This document shows positions 23,663-31,038 of a stretch of DNA of 37,816 bases, piece by piece (the stretch's first letter is position 1; every line of letters starts with the position of its first letter). This DNA is from HGM13006 sp964514175. Its GTDB lineage: Bacteria; Bacillota; Clostridia; Oscillospirales; Oscillospiraceae. The translations under genes were made by a program, and so were the position numbers. The notes below the pieces were generated by a model. It saw only the letters and a program-made list of their open reading frames with translations. It ran no database searches and was not told where the DNA came from. Location: positions 1-37,816 of the forward strand of contig CAZEPQ010000004.1 in NCBI GenBank assembly GCA_964514175.1, in the 5' to 3' direction.

Positions 23663-24016
23663 TTAGAGAGCAGCCTTAGCAGCCTCGACCAGCTGAGCGA
23701 AAGCAGCGGGATCGTTGATAGCCAGCTCGGAGAGCATCTTACGGTTCATCTCGATGCCAGCCTTCTTCAGGCCGTTCATGAAACGAGAGTAGTTGATGTC
23801 GTAGGGAGCCACAGCAGCGGAAATACGGGTGATCCACAGCTTGCGGAAATCTCTCTTCTTAGCACGGCGATCGCGGAAAGCGTAGTTGCCGGACTTCATG
23901 ACGGCTTCCTTAGCCATCTTAAAGTGCTTGGACTTGCTGCCCCAGTAGCCCTTTGCCAGGTTCAGGGTCTTGTTACGTCTCTTGCGCGTCATCATTGCGC
24001 CTTTTACTCTAGCCAT
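23663..24016 (-). CDS. rplT: Ribosomal protein L20
   Basis: A 117-residue basic protein with the complete L20 sequence pattern (MARVKGAMMTRKRRNKTLNLAKGYWG at the N-terminus in two parts, and YSRFMNGLKKAGIEMNRKM further on). It binds 23S rRNA early in 50S assembly and in several Firmicutes also represses its own operon by binding the leader RNA. It is the last gene of infC-rpmI-rplT, followed by the bidirectional terminator. Confidence 0.98.
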   Translation of the reverse strand: MARVKGAMMTRKRRNKTLNLAKGYWGSKSKHFKMAKEAVMKSGNYAFRDRRAKKRDFRKLWITRISAAVAPYDINYSRFMNGLKKAGIEMNRKMLSELAINDPAAFAQLVEAAKAAL

Positions 24017-24052
24017 TTATGTTATCCTCCTTGAAGTGTAGCAAGCTTATTC

Positions 24053-24253
24053 TTATTTGTAAGGGATGAGCTCTTTGATTGCAGCCACGTTGGTCTTGTC
24101 GGCATAGCTGCCCTGACGCAGACGACGAGTCCGCTTGGTTTCCTTCTTGGTGAGGATGTGGCTCTTGTAAGCGCAGGCCTTCTTGACCTTGCCGGTCTTA
24201 GTGAGCTTAAATCTCTTCTTTGCACCGGAGTGCGTCTTGATCTTGTTCGCCAT
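24053..24253 (-). CDS. rpmI: Ribosomal protein L35
   Basis: A 66-residue basic protein with the standard L35 pattern (KIKTHSGAKKRFKLTKTGKVK, split here as KIKTHSGAKKRF and KLTKTGKVK). It lies between infC and rplT in the conserved order and direction, 32 bases after infC and 36 before rplT. Confidence 0.98.
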   Translation of the reverse strand: MANKIKTHSGAKKRFKLTKTGKVKKACAYKSHILTKKETKRTRRLRQGSYADKTNVAAIKELIPYK

Positions 24254-24285
24254 AATGGTGTACTCCTTCCGTATAATAAAGGGTT

Positions 24286-24804
24286 TTACTTACTGGATTT
24301 GGGCGCCAGGAAAATGGACATGTGGCGGCCTTCGAGTTTCGGGGGCTTGTCAGTGCTGGAAAGCTCCGCACAATCCTCGCTAAACTTTGCCAAAAGCGTC
24401 TTGCCGATATCGGTGTGGGCCATCTCACGGCCACGGAACCGAACCGTCACCTTAACTCTGTTGCCTTCCTTCAGGAACTTCATTGCGTTCTTGACTTTGA
24501 CATTGAAGTCATTGGTGTCGATGCCGGGAGACATGCGGATTTCCTTAACTTCGGTCACATGCTGGTTCTTCTTGGCTTCTTTTTCTTTCTTCGTCTGCTC
24601 AAAACGGAACTTGCCGTAGTCCATGATCTTGCACACCGGAGGGGTGGCAGTGGGCGCGATCTTTACCAGATCCAGGCCCTGATCGTAGGCTTTTACCAGT
24701 GCGTCCCGAGAGGACATGATGCCAAGCTGTTCGCCGGTGGGTCCGATGACACGGATCTCTTTGTCTCTGATCTCCTCATTGAGCTGATGGTCAAGTTTAC
24801 TGAT
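24286..24804 (-). CDS. infC: Translation initiation factor IF-3 with an AUC start
   Basis: A 172-residue factor that keeps 30S subunits free and proofreads initiation codons. The N-domain (NEEIRDKEIRVIG) and C-domain (KEIRMSPGIDTNDFNVKVKNA, in two parts: KEIRMSPGIDTND and FNVKVKNAMKF) are both clear. The start is placed at ATC 24804 because GGAGGTG lies six bases upstream and the protein then begins ISKLDHQLNEEI, matching IF-3 in Bacillus, whose infC also uses a rare AUU-type start. Rare starts let IF-3 repress its own synthesis. The TTG at 24822 upstream overlaps the ribosome site and is not credible. Confidence 0.95.
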   Translation of the reverse strand: MSKLDHQLNEEIRDKEIRVIGPTGEQLGIMSSRDALVKAYDQGLDLVKIAPTATPPVCKIMDYGKFRFEQTKKEKEAKKNQHVTEVKEIRMSPGIDTNDFNVKVKNAMKFLKEGNRVKVTVRFRGREMAHTDIGKTLLAKFSEDCAELSSTDKPPKLEGRHMSIFLAPKSSK

Positions 24805-24820
24805 ATGAAACACCTCCAAC

Positions 24821-24847
24821 AAAAAACGGATGCCGCATTGGCACCCG
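24821..24847 (-). terminator. Leader terminator of the infC operon
   Basis: On the minus strand CGGGTGCC (24847-24840) pairs with GGCATCCG (24834-24827), 8 bp with one wobble, followed by TTTTTT directly in front of the infC ribosome site. Position suits the L20-controlled attenuator known from Bacillus infC-rpmI-rplT. I cannot match the leader to the described L20-binding structure by eye. Confidence 0.75.
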
Positions 24848-24955
24848 CAAATAAACGCAGAACTACTCCTTGAATTCTGTGAATATTAACCGCTTCGCTG
24901 AAAATCGCCTGCGGTGAGGTGCGGGGCCGCCGCTCCTACTTCCTTTTGCCGAGTT

Positions 24956-24984
24956 ATTTTACCATAGCCCCGCCCCATTGTCAA
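24956..24984 (-). promoter_or_regulatory. Sigma-A promoter of infC-rpmI-rplT
   Basis: On the minus strand TTGACA (24984-24979) and TAAAAT (24961-24956) are 17 bases apart. The predicted leader before infC is about 145 nt. Confidence 0.85.
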
Positions 24985-25032
24985 GCAGTAATTTTCATTT
25001 ATTTTTAAGGCTTTTTCAGGATCCGGGCACCC

Positions 25033-25509
25033 CTATCCATTGAGCAGCCAGACCCCCAGATTTAAATATCCCGCAAAGGTCACCCAAAGCAAATATGGAA
25101 TCTGCAGCAACGCCGCCAGCCTGTCCACCGGATAAAACGCCCGGATCATCAGGACGATCCCCACCCAAAGTCCCACCAGCCACAGGAAGGCAAGGCCATA
25201 GGCCCGGGCCTCAAAAAAGATCAGGCTCCAGAAGAAATTCAGCGCAAGCTGAACAAAAAATAGCATCAGCGCTTTGGTTCGTTCCTCAGAAGCCTCCGAC
25301 AGGTCGATTCTCGCTGCTCCGATACCCATGAGGGCATACAGGATCGTCCACACAATGGGGAACAGAAACCCCGGCGGGGAAAGGGGCGGCTGAACAATAT
25401 CCTGTGCATACGTTTCCGCCGCCCTTCTGGTCAGCAGCCCCGCGAAAATACCCACAGCTTCCGTCAGAAAAATCCAGAAGGCATAGGTTTTCCATCTACT
25501 GTTTTTCAT
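25033..25509 (-). CDS. tspO: TspO/MBR family membrane protein
   Basis: A 158-residue protein with five predicted membrane helices and the family signatures WTILYALMGIGA, LNFFWSLIFF and PYLLWVTFAGYLNLGVWLLN. Bacterial TspO proteins bind tetrapyrroles and have been linked to porphyrin handling and stress responses; the role here is not shown by its neighbours. The ATG is preceded by a perfect 13-bp hairpin whose 3' arm (CCGGGTGATGAT) contains the only ribosome-site-like sequence. It is last in a same-strand run after four exported-protein genes. Confidence 0.93.
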   Translation of the reverse strand: MKNSRWKTYAFWIFLTEAVGIFAGLLTRRAAETYAQDIVQPPLSPPGFLFPIVWTILYALMGIGAARIDLSEASEERTKALMLFFVQLALNFFWSLIFFEARAYGLAFLWLVGLWVGIVLMIRAFYPVDRLAALLQIPYLLWVTFAGYLNLGVWLLNG

Positions 25510-25511
25510 AA

Positions 25512-25551
25512 ATCATCACCCGGGAACATTCTATGCGCCCCGGGTGATGAT
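25512..25551 (-). terminator. 13-bp hairpin between the lipoprotein gene and tspO
   Basis: ATCATCACCCGGG (25512-25524) pairs perfectly with 25539-25551. It starts 14 bases after the upstream gene's stop and ends two bases before the tspO ATG. There is no T run. It may be a weak terminator or a hairpin that masks the tspO ribosome site. Confidence 0.5.
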
Positions 25552-25564
25552 TCATGTCAGTTCG

Positions 25565-27208
25565 TCATATTAGCTGTGAAATCAATTCCCAAATATCATC
25601 TGCCAGATCATCCCGGCCCCCCGCCTTGATCCAGATATATTTGTCTCCGCAGAGGAAGCCCGCCGCTCCGTTTTTGGTTCCCCAGGCCTCCTGCGCCATC
25701 TCGGGAGTAAGCGATGTAATATCCCCCAGAGACAGGGTGTCCTCTATGTCTTGCTGCCGGGGGTATACGGTCCAAGTAATGTGTTTCCCGATTCCCAGCT
25801 CCACACGGAAAACGACCCGATTGATCTGGCCATTCTTTCGTTCCACATCACTTTCCAGCCCAAGGGCGTTAAAATCCTCCGGGATGCAGCCGGAAACATA
25901 AGAACTCGCCTCTGCGTCCAGGCCGGAAGATGCCTGGTAGTAGTCTCCTTTTTCTATGGAGAAGGCGGATAAATCCACACCGTTCCTCGCAAAATGCTCC
26001 GCAATTGCCGCCATAGGCTCCGGGGCCGCAAAATCTGTCCCCACAATGAAACAGCTCGTTCCATCTTCCAGCGTCAGGATCAGCGCCTTTTGCTCCCCCT
26101 CCGCTGCGCCATCGCCGTAAATGGTCACACCGTTAATTACTGTTTTGGTACAATCCTCCGGGGCTACCTCATACCGACTTGCCCAAAATTCCGTTTCCGG
26201 CGGATAAATATATACCACTACATCCCCCCAGCCCAAGGTGATCAGGCACAGGGCATCCTCCGAATCGTAATAGCCGTTGATGTAATCAAATTGCCCCTCA
26301 TCCGACAGAGGCAGAACACCGCCGGTTTGCAGTGTTTCCCCATAATCGTCAAAAATGCGCTGCTGTTTTCCGTCGTAGCCATTGCCACAAAATACCCAGA
26401 GATATTCCCCCGCCTGTCCGGTGCTGTCCCGGAAATAATACATTCCCCGGGTCATCCCACTGTAATCGGCCTCTGTAGCAGACCAGATATTTTCCGGCAC
26501 AAACTCGATATATCGATCCTCCCACGGAATGGTGGCATAAAGGGAAAGCATGCCGTCCTTACCGTAGACCTCCCCCACAAAGGTGGCCCACATCTCTTCT
26601 CCGTCCCATGCGTCCCAAACTTCTGCTTCATGGGTGGCCCCCAGCAGTTCATAGCCCTCCGGCAGATTTTCCGTATTTCCGTCTGTATTCCGGTATTTTT
26701 CGCCGTTATACACCAAATAGGCAGTATAGTCCCAGTTTTCCGTCTGCTGTTCCTTGATGGCCGCCGTTTCTTCTGTGTCCGCCACGATAATGTCCGCAAA
26801 ACGCATGGAATACTCATATTTTCCGTCTCTAAACAGGCCGGTTATGGCATATCTGCACCCCGGTTCCAGTTCAATGGCATCCACATTTTCAAACACATCC
26901 CCGCTCCAGTCCGGATTTTCCTTCTGAACGGTAAGCTCCGAATACGAACAGGAGAAATTCAGCACAGCCGAATTCCCCGCCTCCGCCAGATCCAGTTCCA
27001 CTGGCTCCAGACTTTCGGCATAGCAGATCTCCTGGGTGTAGTTGACGTCGCCCATAAAGCGGTACTTGGTCAAAACCTCCGTCTGCCCCGGAACCGCAAT
27101 GTTTTCTCCGGCGATTTCCAGGGTCAGTGTCGGGGTTTTCTGCCCACAGGCGGAAAACAGCCCCAACAGCAGGGCAGTCAACACGATAACTTTACCCCTA
27201 TATTTCAT
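25565..27208 (-). CDS. Lipoprotein of unknown function (547 aa)
   Basis: Signal peptide with lipidation at C21 (LGLFSAC), then an acidic, beta-rich extracellular protein. No known family recognised. Residues about 353-400 contain TVINGVTIYGDG, then LTLEDGTSCFIVG, which match a unit found twice in the protein at 27700-28875, and a YYFRD motif at 257-261 is also shared. The C-terminal part (about 440-547) reads like a separate small domain (ITWTVYPRQQDIEDTLSLG, TKNGAAGFLCGDKYIWIKAG). AAGGAGG is well placed before the ATG. It is the fourth gene of an exported-protein operon. Confidence 0.72.
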   Translation of the reverse strand: MKYRGKVIVLTALLLGLFSACGQKTPTLTLEIAGENIAVPGQTEVLTKYRFMGDVNYTQEICYAESLEPVELDLAEAGNSAVLNFSCSYSELTVQKENPDWSGDVFENVDAIELEPGCRYAITGLFRDGKYEYSMRFADIIVADTEETAAIKEQQTENWDYTAYLVYNGEKYRNTDGNTENLPEGYELLGATHEAEVWDAWDGEEMWATFVGEVYGKDGMLSLYATIPWEDRYIEFVPENIWSATEADYSGMTRGMYYFRDSTGQAGEYLWVFCGNGYDGKQQRIFDDYGETLQTGGVLPLSDEGQFDYINGYYDSEDALCLITLGWGDVVVYIYPPETEFWASRYEVAPEDCTKTVINGVTIYGDGAAEGEQKALILTLEDGTSCFIVGTDFAAPEPMAAIAEHFARNGVDLSAFSIEKGDYYQASSGLDAEASSYVSGCIPEDFNALGLESDVERKNGQINRVVFRVELGIGKHITWTVYPRQQDIEDTLSLGDITSLTPEMAQEAWGTKNGAAGFLCGDKYIWIKAGGRDDLADDIWELISQLI

Positions 27209-27235
27209 TTCGGCACCTCCTTGCCGTTTCCGGCA

Positions 27236-27703
27236 TCACTGATCCCTGCCTTCCTCATCTATGCGGAAGGCTACATATTGCCCGTCCATGGTGGGCGTGA
27301 ACAGCTTTGCAATGACCACATCCGGTTCTTCAGGATTGATGTACACCGTACCGGTTACTTCAAAATCCGCTGCAATGTCAAAGTCCTCCGCAGGCTCATC
27401 CAGCCATACATGCCTCAGCTCCCCAGCTTCCTCAAAGCCCATGGGTAAATAGCTGCAAAGTCCTCTTTTTTCGTCGTAGTACGCCCGGTCCGCCGCTTGC
27501 TGACCGCTTAAATTCGTGCTCATCCCTGTCCAGTGGTAATACTGCTCCCCCACCTTGATGCACGGCAGGATGTCACCGCCCAGGGTACCACCGCCGGGTT
27601 TTAAAACCGTTGACTGCCGGGCTTCTTCTGCTCCACATCCGCAAAGAGCGGAACACAGGCACAGTATCAGCGTCAGCAGCAATACTTTCTTCTTTTGTCT
27701 CAT
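27236..27703 (-). CDS. Small lipoprotein of unknown function (155 aa)
   Basis: Signal peptide with lipobox LCGC (lipidation at C23) and a 132-residue mature part with no recognised motif (Gly-rich start, YYHWTG, then EPDVVIAKLFTP near the end). The ATG overlaps the preceding gene's stop by four bases (ATGA) and the next gene starts 27 bases after its own stop, so all are cotranscribed. A surface role is likely from location only. Confidence 0.7.
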   Translation of the reverse strand: MRQKKKVLLLTLILCLCSALCGCGAEEARQSTVLKPGGGTLGGDILPCIKVGEQYYHWTGMSTNLSGQQAADRAYYDEKRGLCSYLPMGFEEAGELRHVWLDEPAEDFDIAADFEVTGTVYINPEEPDVVIAKLFTPTMDGQYVAFRIDEEGRDQ

Positions 27704-28875
27704 TCCGCCATCGCCTCCAGTACAAGGAAGTCGTCAAAGTCAAAATCATTCTCCAGCAGAAAATCCACCAGCTCCCTCATGGCCTCCAAACTGTCGGGCG
27801 AGGCTAACACCCCTTCCGCACAACGGTTGACGATCTGGCAGTAGGTTCCATCCTCCAGTACTATTTCCAACACCCGTGCGGTGGAATCCGAAGTTCCGTC
27901 CCCATAGATGGTGACACCGTCCCGCTCCGTGACGGTCACATGCTCGTAGTCCAGATTGTACATTCCGTCCACTTTTCCGTACTTATCAGGTGCTTCCGGG
28001 AACAGATACATCGACCCCGATTGATAGTTTTCTGCCTCTGTATGGATCCAGTCCAGTTGGAGCCCATAGATATCTTCATCATCGTATCTGCCCCAACAGG
28101 AAAAGCTGTCAAAGCCGTACATCTCAGGGAGCATCTCAAGGACTTCCTCCTGCCGATCACTGAGTTTCCTCCATTGGACAGAGGTATTGAGCGGCACGGC
28201 AATTCTCCCGGCCAGAGTTGGGTTGTCCCGGAAATAGTACCCCACATCCAGAACCGCACTGGGTTCTCCCAACGTGCATATGGAAAAAGGGGGCTGGTTA
28301 TTCATATAATATTCCAGAATCGCTGTCAATTCCTCCGCAGATGCGTATACTCCTTGAATTTGGCAATACACCCCGTCGGCCCGTGTAAATTCCAACACCT
28401 TGGCCAAGGACAGTTCCGTACCGTCTCCATAGACCAATATTCCATTCGTCTCGGTCACTGTCACTTTGTCATAATCCATTACATAGGCACGGGCCCATGC
28501 AAGGTCCTCCGGCTTTTCGGGATAAAGGCGGAGAAATATCCGTTTTGTGTTACCGTCAGGCTGAACTGCCCCCGTCCATACAATTTCCATGCCAAAAAGT
28601 CTGCCATCCACAAGATACATGCTCCGGCCTGACAGCTCCGAAAATCCTTCTAGGTTTGGAATTCCATCCTTCATTGCAGAAATATATTCGGTCAGATCCA
28701 TCTCCACTGCCCAGGGAAAATCAATATAACACCCTTGCAGACCATTGGGTGGAGAGATTGTTGTGTTATCCCGGAAGTAATATTCCGGGGCATTGGCCTC
28801 CCCGGCACCGTCAAACAGGAACAGAACGCCAAGAGAAACCACCACCAGCGCCATCAGCGCAAGTATTTTTTTCAT
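27700..28875 (-). CDS. Exported protein with two copies of an unknown domain (391 aa)
   Basis: An N-terminal membrane segment or signal (about 4-22) precedes two related halves, about 32-175 and 213-350. Each half starts with YYFRDN and later has a LYPEKPE/LFPEAPD element, then MDYDKVTVTETNGILVYGDG or LDYEHVTVTERDGVTIYGDG, and ends VYCQIQG or TYCQIVN. The same end unit occurs in the neighbouring 547-residue lipoprotein. The start is set at 28875, where GGAG is well spaced; ten upstream codons to 28905 lack a site. Function unknown. Confidence 0.72.
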   Translation of the reverse strand: MKKILALMALVVVSLGVLFLFDGAGEANAPEYYFRDNTTISPPNGLQGCYIDFPWAVEMDLTEYISAMKDGIPNLEGFSELSGRSMYLVDGRLFGMEIVWTGAVQPDGNTKRIFLRLYPEKPEDLAWARAYVMDYDKVTVTETNGILVYGDGTELSLAKVLEFTRADGVYCQIQGVYASAEELTAILEYYMNNQPPFSICTLGEPSAVLDVGYYFRDNPTLAGRIAVPLNTSVQWRKLSDRQEEVLEMLPEMYGFDSFSCWGRYDDEDIYGLQLDWIHTEAENYQSGSMYLFPEAPDKYGKVDGMYNLDYEHVTVTERDGVTIYGDGTSDSTARVLEIVLEDGTYCQIVNRCAEGVLASPDSLEAMRELVDFLLENDFDFDDFLVLEAMAE

Positions 28876-28901
28876 ACCATTCCACTCCTTCCCCGGAAAG
28901 T

Positions 28902-29396
28902 TCATACACCGGGAGCCGTCACAAAGGTATAACCCTCCAGCACCCTGTCCAGTTTATCATACAACTGAAATTTTGTCTCAAACCAGTAGCAGGTTTCCGA
29001 ATCCAGCCAAAGCTGCTGATCGTCCGAAAACCGCAGCTCCACCTGATCCCCATTTTTCAGGAGATAGTTCACAAATCTGGACCCGCCTCCTGCCAGTCCA
29101 TCATCAAATCCGTCGCCCTTTTCTACCACAGTGTCGCTGATGGCCTGATAAATCGCCTCCATGTCCACCAGCTCTGACACCGTGGCCCACAGTGCGGTAT
29201 CCCGGTCATCCAGATAATAGACCTCCTGACTGACCCGGATGCGGTCAATCTCTGAAAATTCTACACCAATGACTTCTCCGGCGGTTAAGCCTTTCGTATC
29301 CATAACCCCAGATGCGGCCAGTACGATCCCCGCAATCACCAGGACCATCAGAATCGGCAGTGCAATGCCGAAAATCATCCCCTTATTCGCTTTCAT
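28902..29396 (-). CDS. Membrane-anchored extracellular protein (164 aa)
   Basis: One N-terminal membrane segment (about 8-29) and an extracellular domain of about 130 residues with no recognised family (FSEIDRIRVSQEVYYLDDRD; VNYLLKNGDQVELRFSDDQQ split by a short loop). First gene of the exported-protein operon, 26 bases before the next. The start at 29396 follows GGGAGGGG; the earlier ATG at 29411 overlaps that site. An extended -10 promoter lies about 90 bases upstream. Confidence 0.7.
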   Translation of the reverse strand: MKANKGMIFGIALPILMVLVIAGIVLAASGVMDTKGLTAGEVIGVEFSEIDRIRVSQEVYYLDDRDTALWATVSELVDMEAIYQAISDTVVEKGDGFDDGLAGGGSRFVNYLLKNGDQVELRFSDDQQLWLDSETCYWFETKFQLYDKLDRVLEGYTFVTAPGV

Positions 29397-29485
29397 TTGC
29401 ACCCCTCCCATTTCCTGATTTATGGTTTCAATATTTATGACGCAACTTCTTCCGCTTTATTGCAAAATTTCGATTCTTTTTCTGT

Positions 29486-29494
29486 ATTATACCA
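29486..29494 (-). promoter_or_regulatory. Extended -10 promoter of the exported-protein operon
   Basis: On the minus strand TGGTATAAT (29494-29486). No good -35 box is visible at the right distance, which fits an extended -10 promoter. Confidence 0.65.
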
Positions 29495-29524
29495 TATTTT
29501 TGTGTCCCCGGTGTGACTGGCATC

Positions 29525-29554
29525 AAAAAACCTCCGGAGAACCGGAGGTTTTTT
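29525..29554. terminator. Strong bidirectional-type terminator of the mnmG-to-nucleotidyltransferase operon
   Basis: AAAAAACCTCCGG (29525-29537) pairs perfectly with CCGGAGGTTTTTT (29542-29554) across a 4-base loop. It follows the nucleotidyltransferase stop on the minus strand by four bases. Confidence 0.92.
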
Positions 29555-29558
29555 GCGA

Positions 29559-30296
29559 TTATTTGCGATTTTTCAGGTATCCTTCCACTTCCGCAAGCTG
29601 CTCCACCGTATTAACGCCGATGATCTGCTCGTTCAGTTCCACGCAGCAAACGCCGATCTTGCCGCCCCGGTTCCGCATCAACTCCGGCACATCCGTGAGA
29701 TAATACTCGCCCTGGGCGTTGTCGTTTTTTAGGAGGTCCAGGCAGGAGAGCAGCTCCTTACAGTCGAAGGCATAGACCCCGGCATTGAGCTCCTTAATGT
29801 TCTTCTGCTCTGGAGTGCAGTCCTTGTCCTCCACCACACGGAGGAAATCGCCGTTCTCATCCCGCAGGATACGGCCATAGGGCAAATCGTCCTTGCTGGT
29901 ACCGGTAAGGAAGGTGCAGGGATAGCCGCTGTCCTGATGGGCCTTCAGCAAAGCCTCATAGGTCCCCTTTTTGATCAGGGGCATATCGCCGCAGCACACC
30001 AGCACGGTGCCGGCAAAGTCCTTCAGGGCTTCTCTGGCACACTGGACCGCATGACCGGTGCCCTTCTGCTCTTCCTGAATGGCATAGGGATACTCCGGGA
30101 ACCGCTCCATAACCTTTTCCTTCATGTAGCCCGCCACAATGACGGTGTCCTCCGCAGGGAGGAAGTTCAGAGCTTCCAGAACGTAGTGCAGCAGAGGTTT
30201 TTCATTGGCTTCCCGCAGCACCTTGGGCATCTGATATTTCTCAGACTGGAGCCGGGTGCCCTTGCCTGCCGCCAGAATTACTGCTTTTGTATTCAT
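29559..30296 (-). CDS. GlmU-like nucleotidyltransferase without the acetyltransferase domain
   Basis: A 245-residue protein with the N-terminal uridylyltransferase fold of GlmU: LAAGKGTRL at 8-16 followed by the PK(V) motif, EEQKGTGHAV, CCGDMPLI and ELNAGVYAFD. Full GlmU is about 455 residues and adds a left-handed beta-helix acetyltransferase, which is absent here and not found next to it. It probably charges a sugar phosphate, most likely N-acetylglucosamine-1-phosphate with UTP, but the sugar is inferred. It starts two bases after the deoC stop with a duplicated GGAGGATT ribosome-site sequence. Confidence 0.88.
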   Translation of the reverse strand: MNTKAVILAAGKGTRLQSEKYQMPKVLREANEKPLLHYVLEALNFLPAEDTVIVAGYMKEKVMERFPEYPYAIQEEQKGTGHAVQCAREALKDFAGTVLVCCGDMPLIKKGTYEALLKAHQDSGYPCTFLTGTSKDDLPYGRILRDENGDFLRVVEDKDCTPEQKNIKELNAGVYAFDCKELLSCLDLLKNDNAQGEYYLTDVPELMRNRGGKIGVCCVELNEQIIGVNTVEQLAEVEGYLKNRK

Positions 30297-30298
30297 AT

Positions 30299-30949
30299 TT
30301 AATCCTCCAATCCTCCGATGATGGCGATTCCGGCGCTGGCACCGATTCGGTCCGCTCCCGCTTCCATCATCGCAAGGGTGTCTTCATAAGTTCGGATGCC
30401 GCCGCTGGCCTTGACCTTCAAGCCTCCGGCTGCTTTTTTCATCAGCGCCACGTCCTGGACCTTTGCGCCGCCGGTAGAAAAGCCGGTAGAGGTCTTTACA
30501 AAGTCGGCCCCGGCATTTTTCGAGGCCTCACAGGCCTTCACGATCTCCTCCTCGGTGAGCAGACAGGTCTCCAGAATGACCTTCAGAATCTTGCCGGGAC
30601 AGGCTTCACGGACAGCCCGAATGTCTGCCTCCACGGCATCCCAGCAGCCATCCTTGGCCTGGCCCACATCCAGCACCATGTCGATCTCGTCCGCTCCCAA
30701 CTCCGCCATAGCCTTTGCCTCGGCAGCTTTGGTGACGGAGCAGCCCAGAGGGAAACCCACCACCACGCAGAGCTTTACGTCGGACCCGGCAATACATTCC
30801 TTCGCCAGCGCCGCCCGCCCGGAGTTTACGCAGACAGAGCAAAAGTGATGCTCCACTGCCTCGGCGCAGAGCTTTCTGATCTGGGCCACCCCGGCATCAG
30901 GCTTCAAAAGTGTATGGTCGATCATCTTAGCAAGTTCAAGTTTTGTCAT
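30299..30949 (-). CDS. deoC: Deoxyribose-phosphate aldolase
   Basis: Cleaves 2-deoxyribose-5-phosphate to glyceraldehyde-3-phosphate and acetaldehyde in deoxynucleoside salvage. In 216 residues the class I aldolase features are clear: D94 in MVLDVG, the Schiff-base lysine K152 in VKTSTGF and K180 in VKASGGIR. AAGGAG precedes the ATG. It is fourth in the mnmG operon and tightly followed by the nucleotidyltransferase. No other deo gene is seen nearby. Confidence 0.96.
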   Translation of the reverse strand: MTKLELAKMIDHTLLKPDAGVAQIRKLCAEAVEHHFCSVCVNSGRAALAKECIAGSDVKLCVVVGFPLGCSVTKAAEAKAMAELGADEIDMVLDVGQAKDGCWDAVEADIRAVREACPGKILKVILETCLLTEEEIVKACEASKNAGADFVKTSTGFSTGGAKVQDVALMKKAAGGLKVKASGGIRTYEDTLAMMEAGADRIGASAGIAIIGGLED

Positions 30950-30979
30950 CTGTATTCTCCTTCAAGAGCCCTTTCCACT

Positions 30980-31003
30980 GGGTCCGATGTGGGCATCGGA
31001 CCC
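30980..31003. repeat. Perfect 10-bp stem intergenic palindrome
   Basis: GGGTCCGATG, a TGGG loop and CATCGGACCC make a perfect hairpin in the 89-base gap between tatD and deoC. The flanks (ccactG before, TACGAGC after) and composition resemble a dispersed intergenic palindrome more than a terminator, since no T run follows. Only one copy is seen in this window. Confidence 0.55.
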
Positions 31004-31038
31004 TACGAGCATTATACATTTCTGTCCCTACAAACCGT

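Noticed and set aside
24805..24822. TTG start for infC at 24822
   Set aside because: It overlaps the ribosome site; homology and spacing support ATC at 24804.
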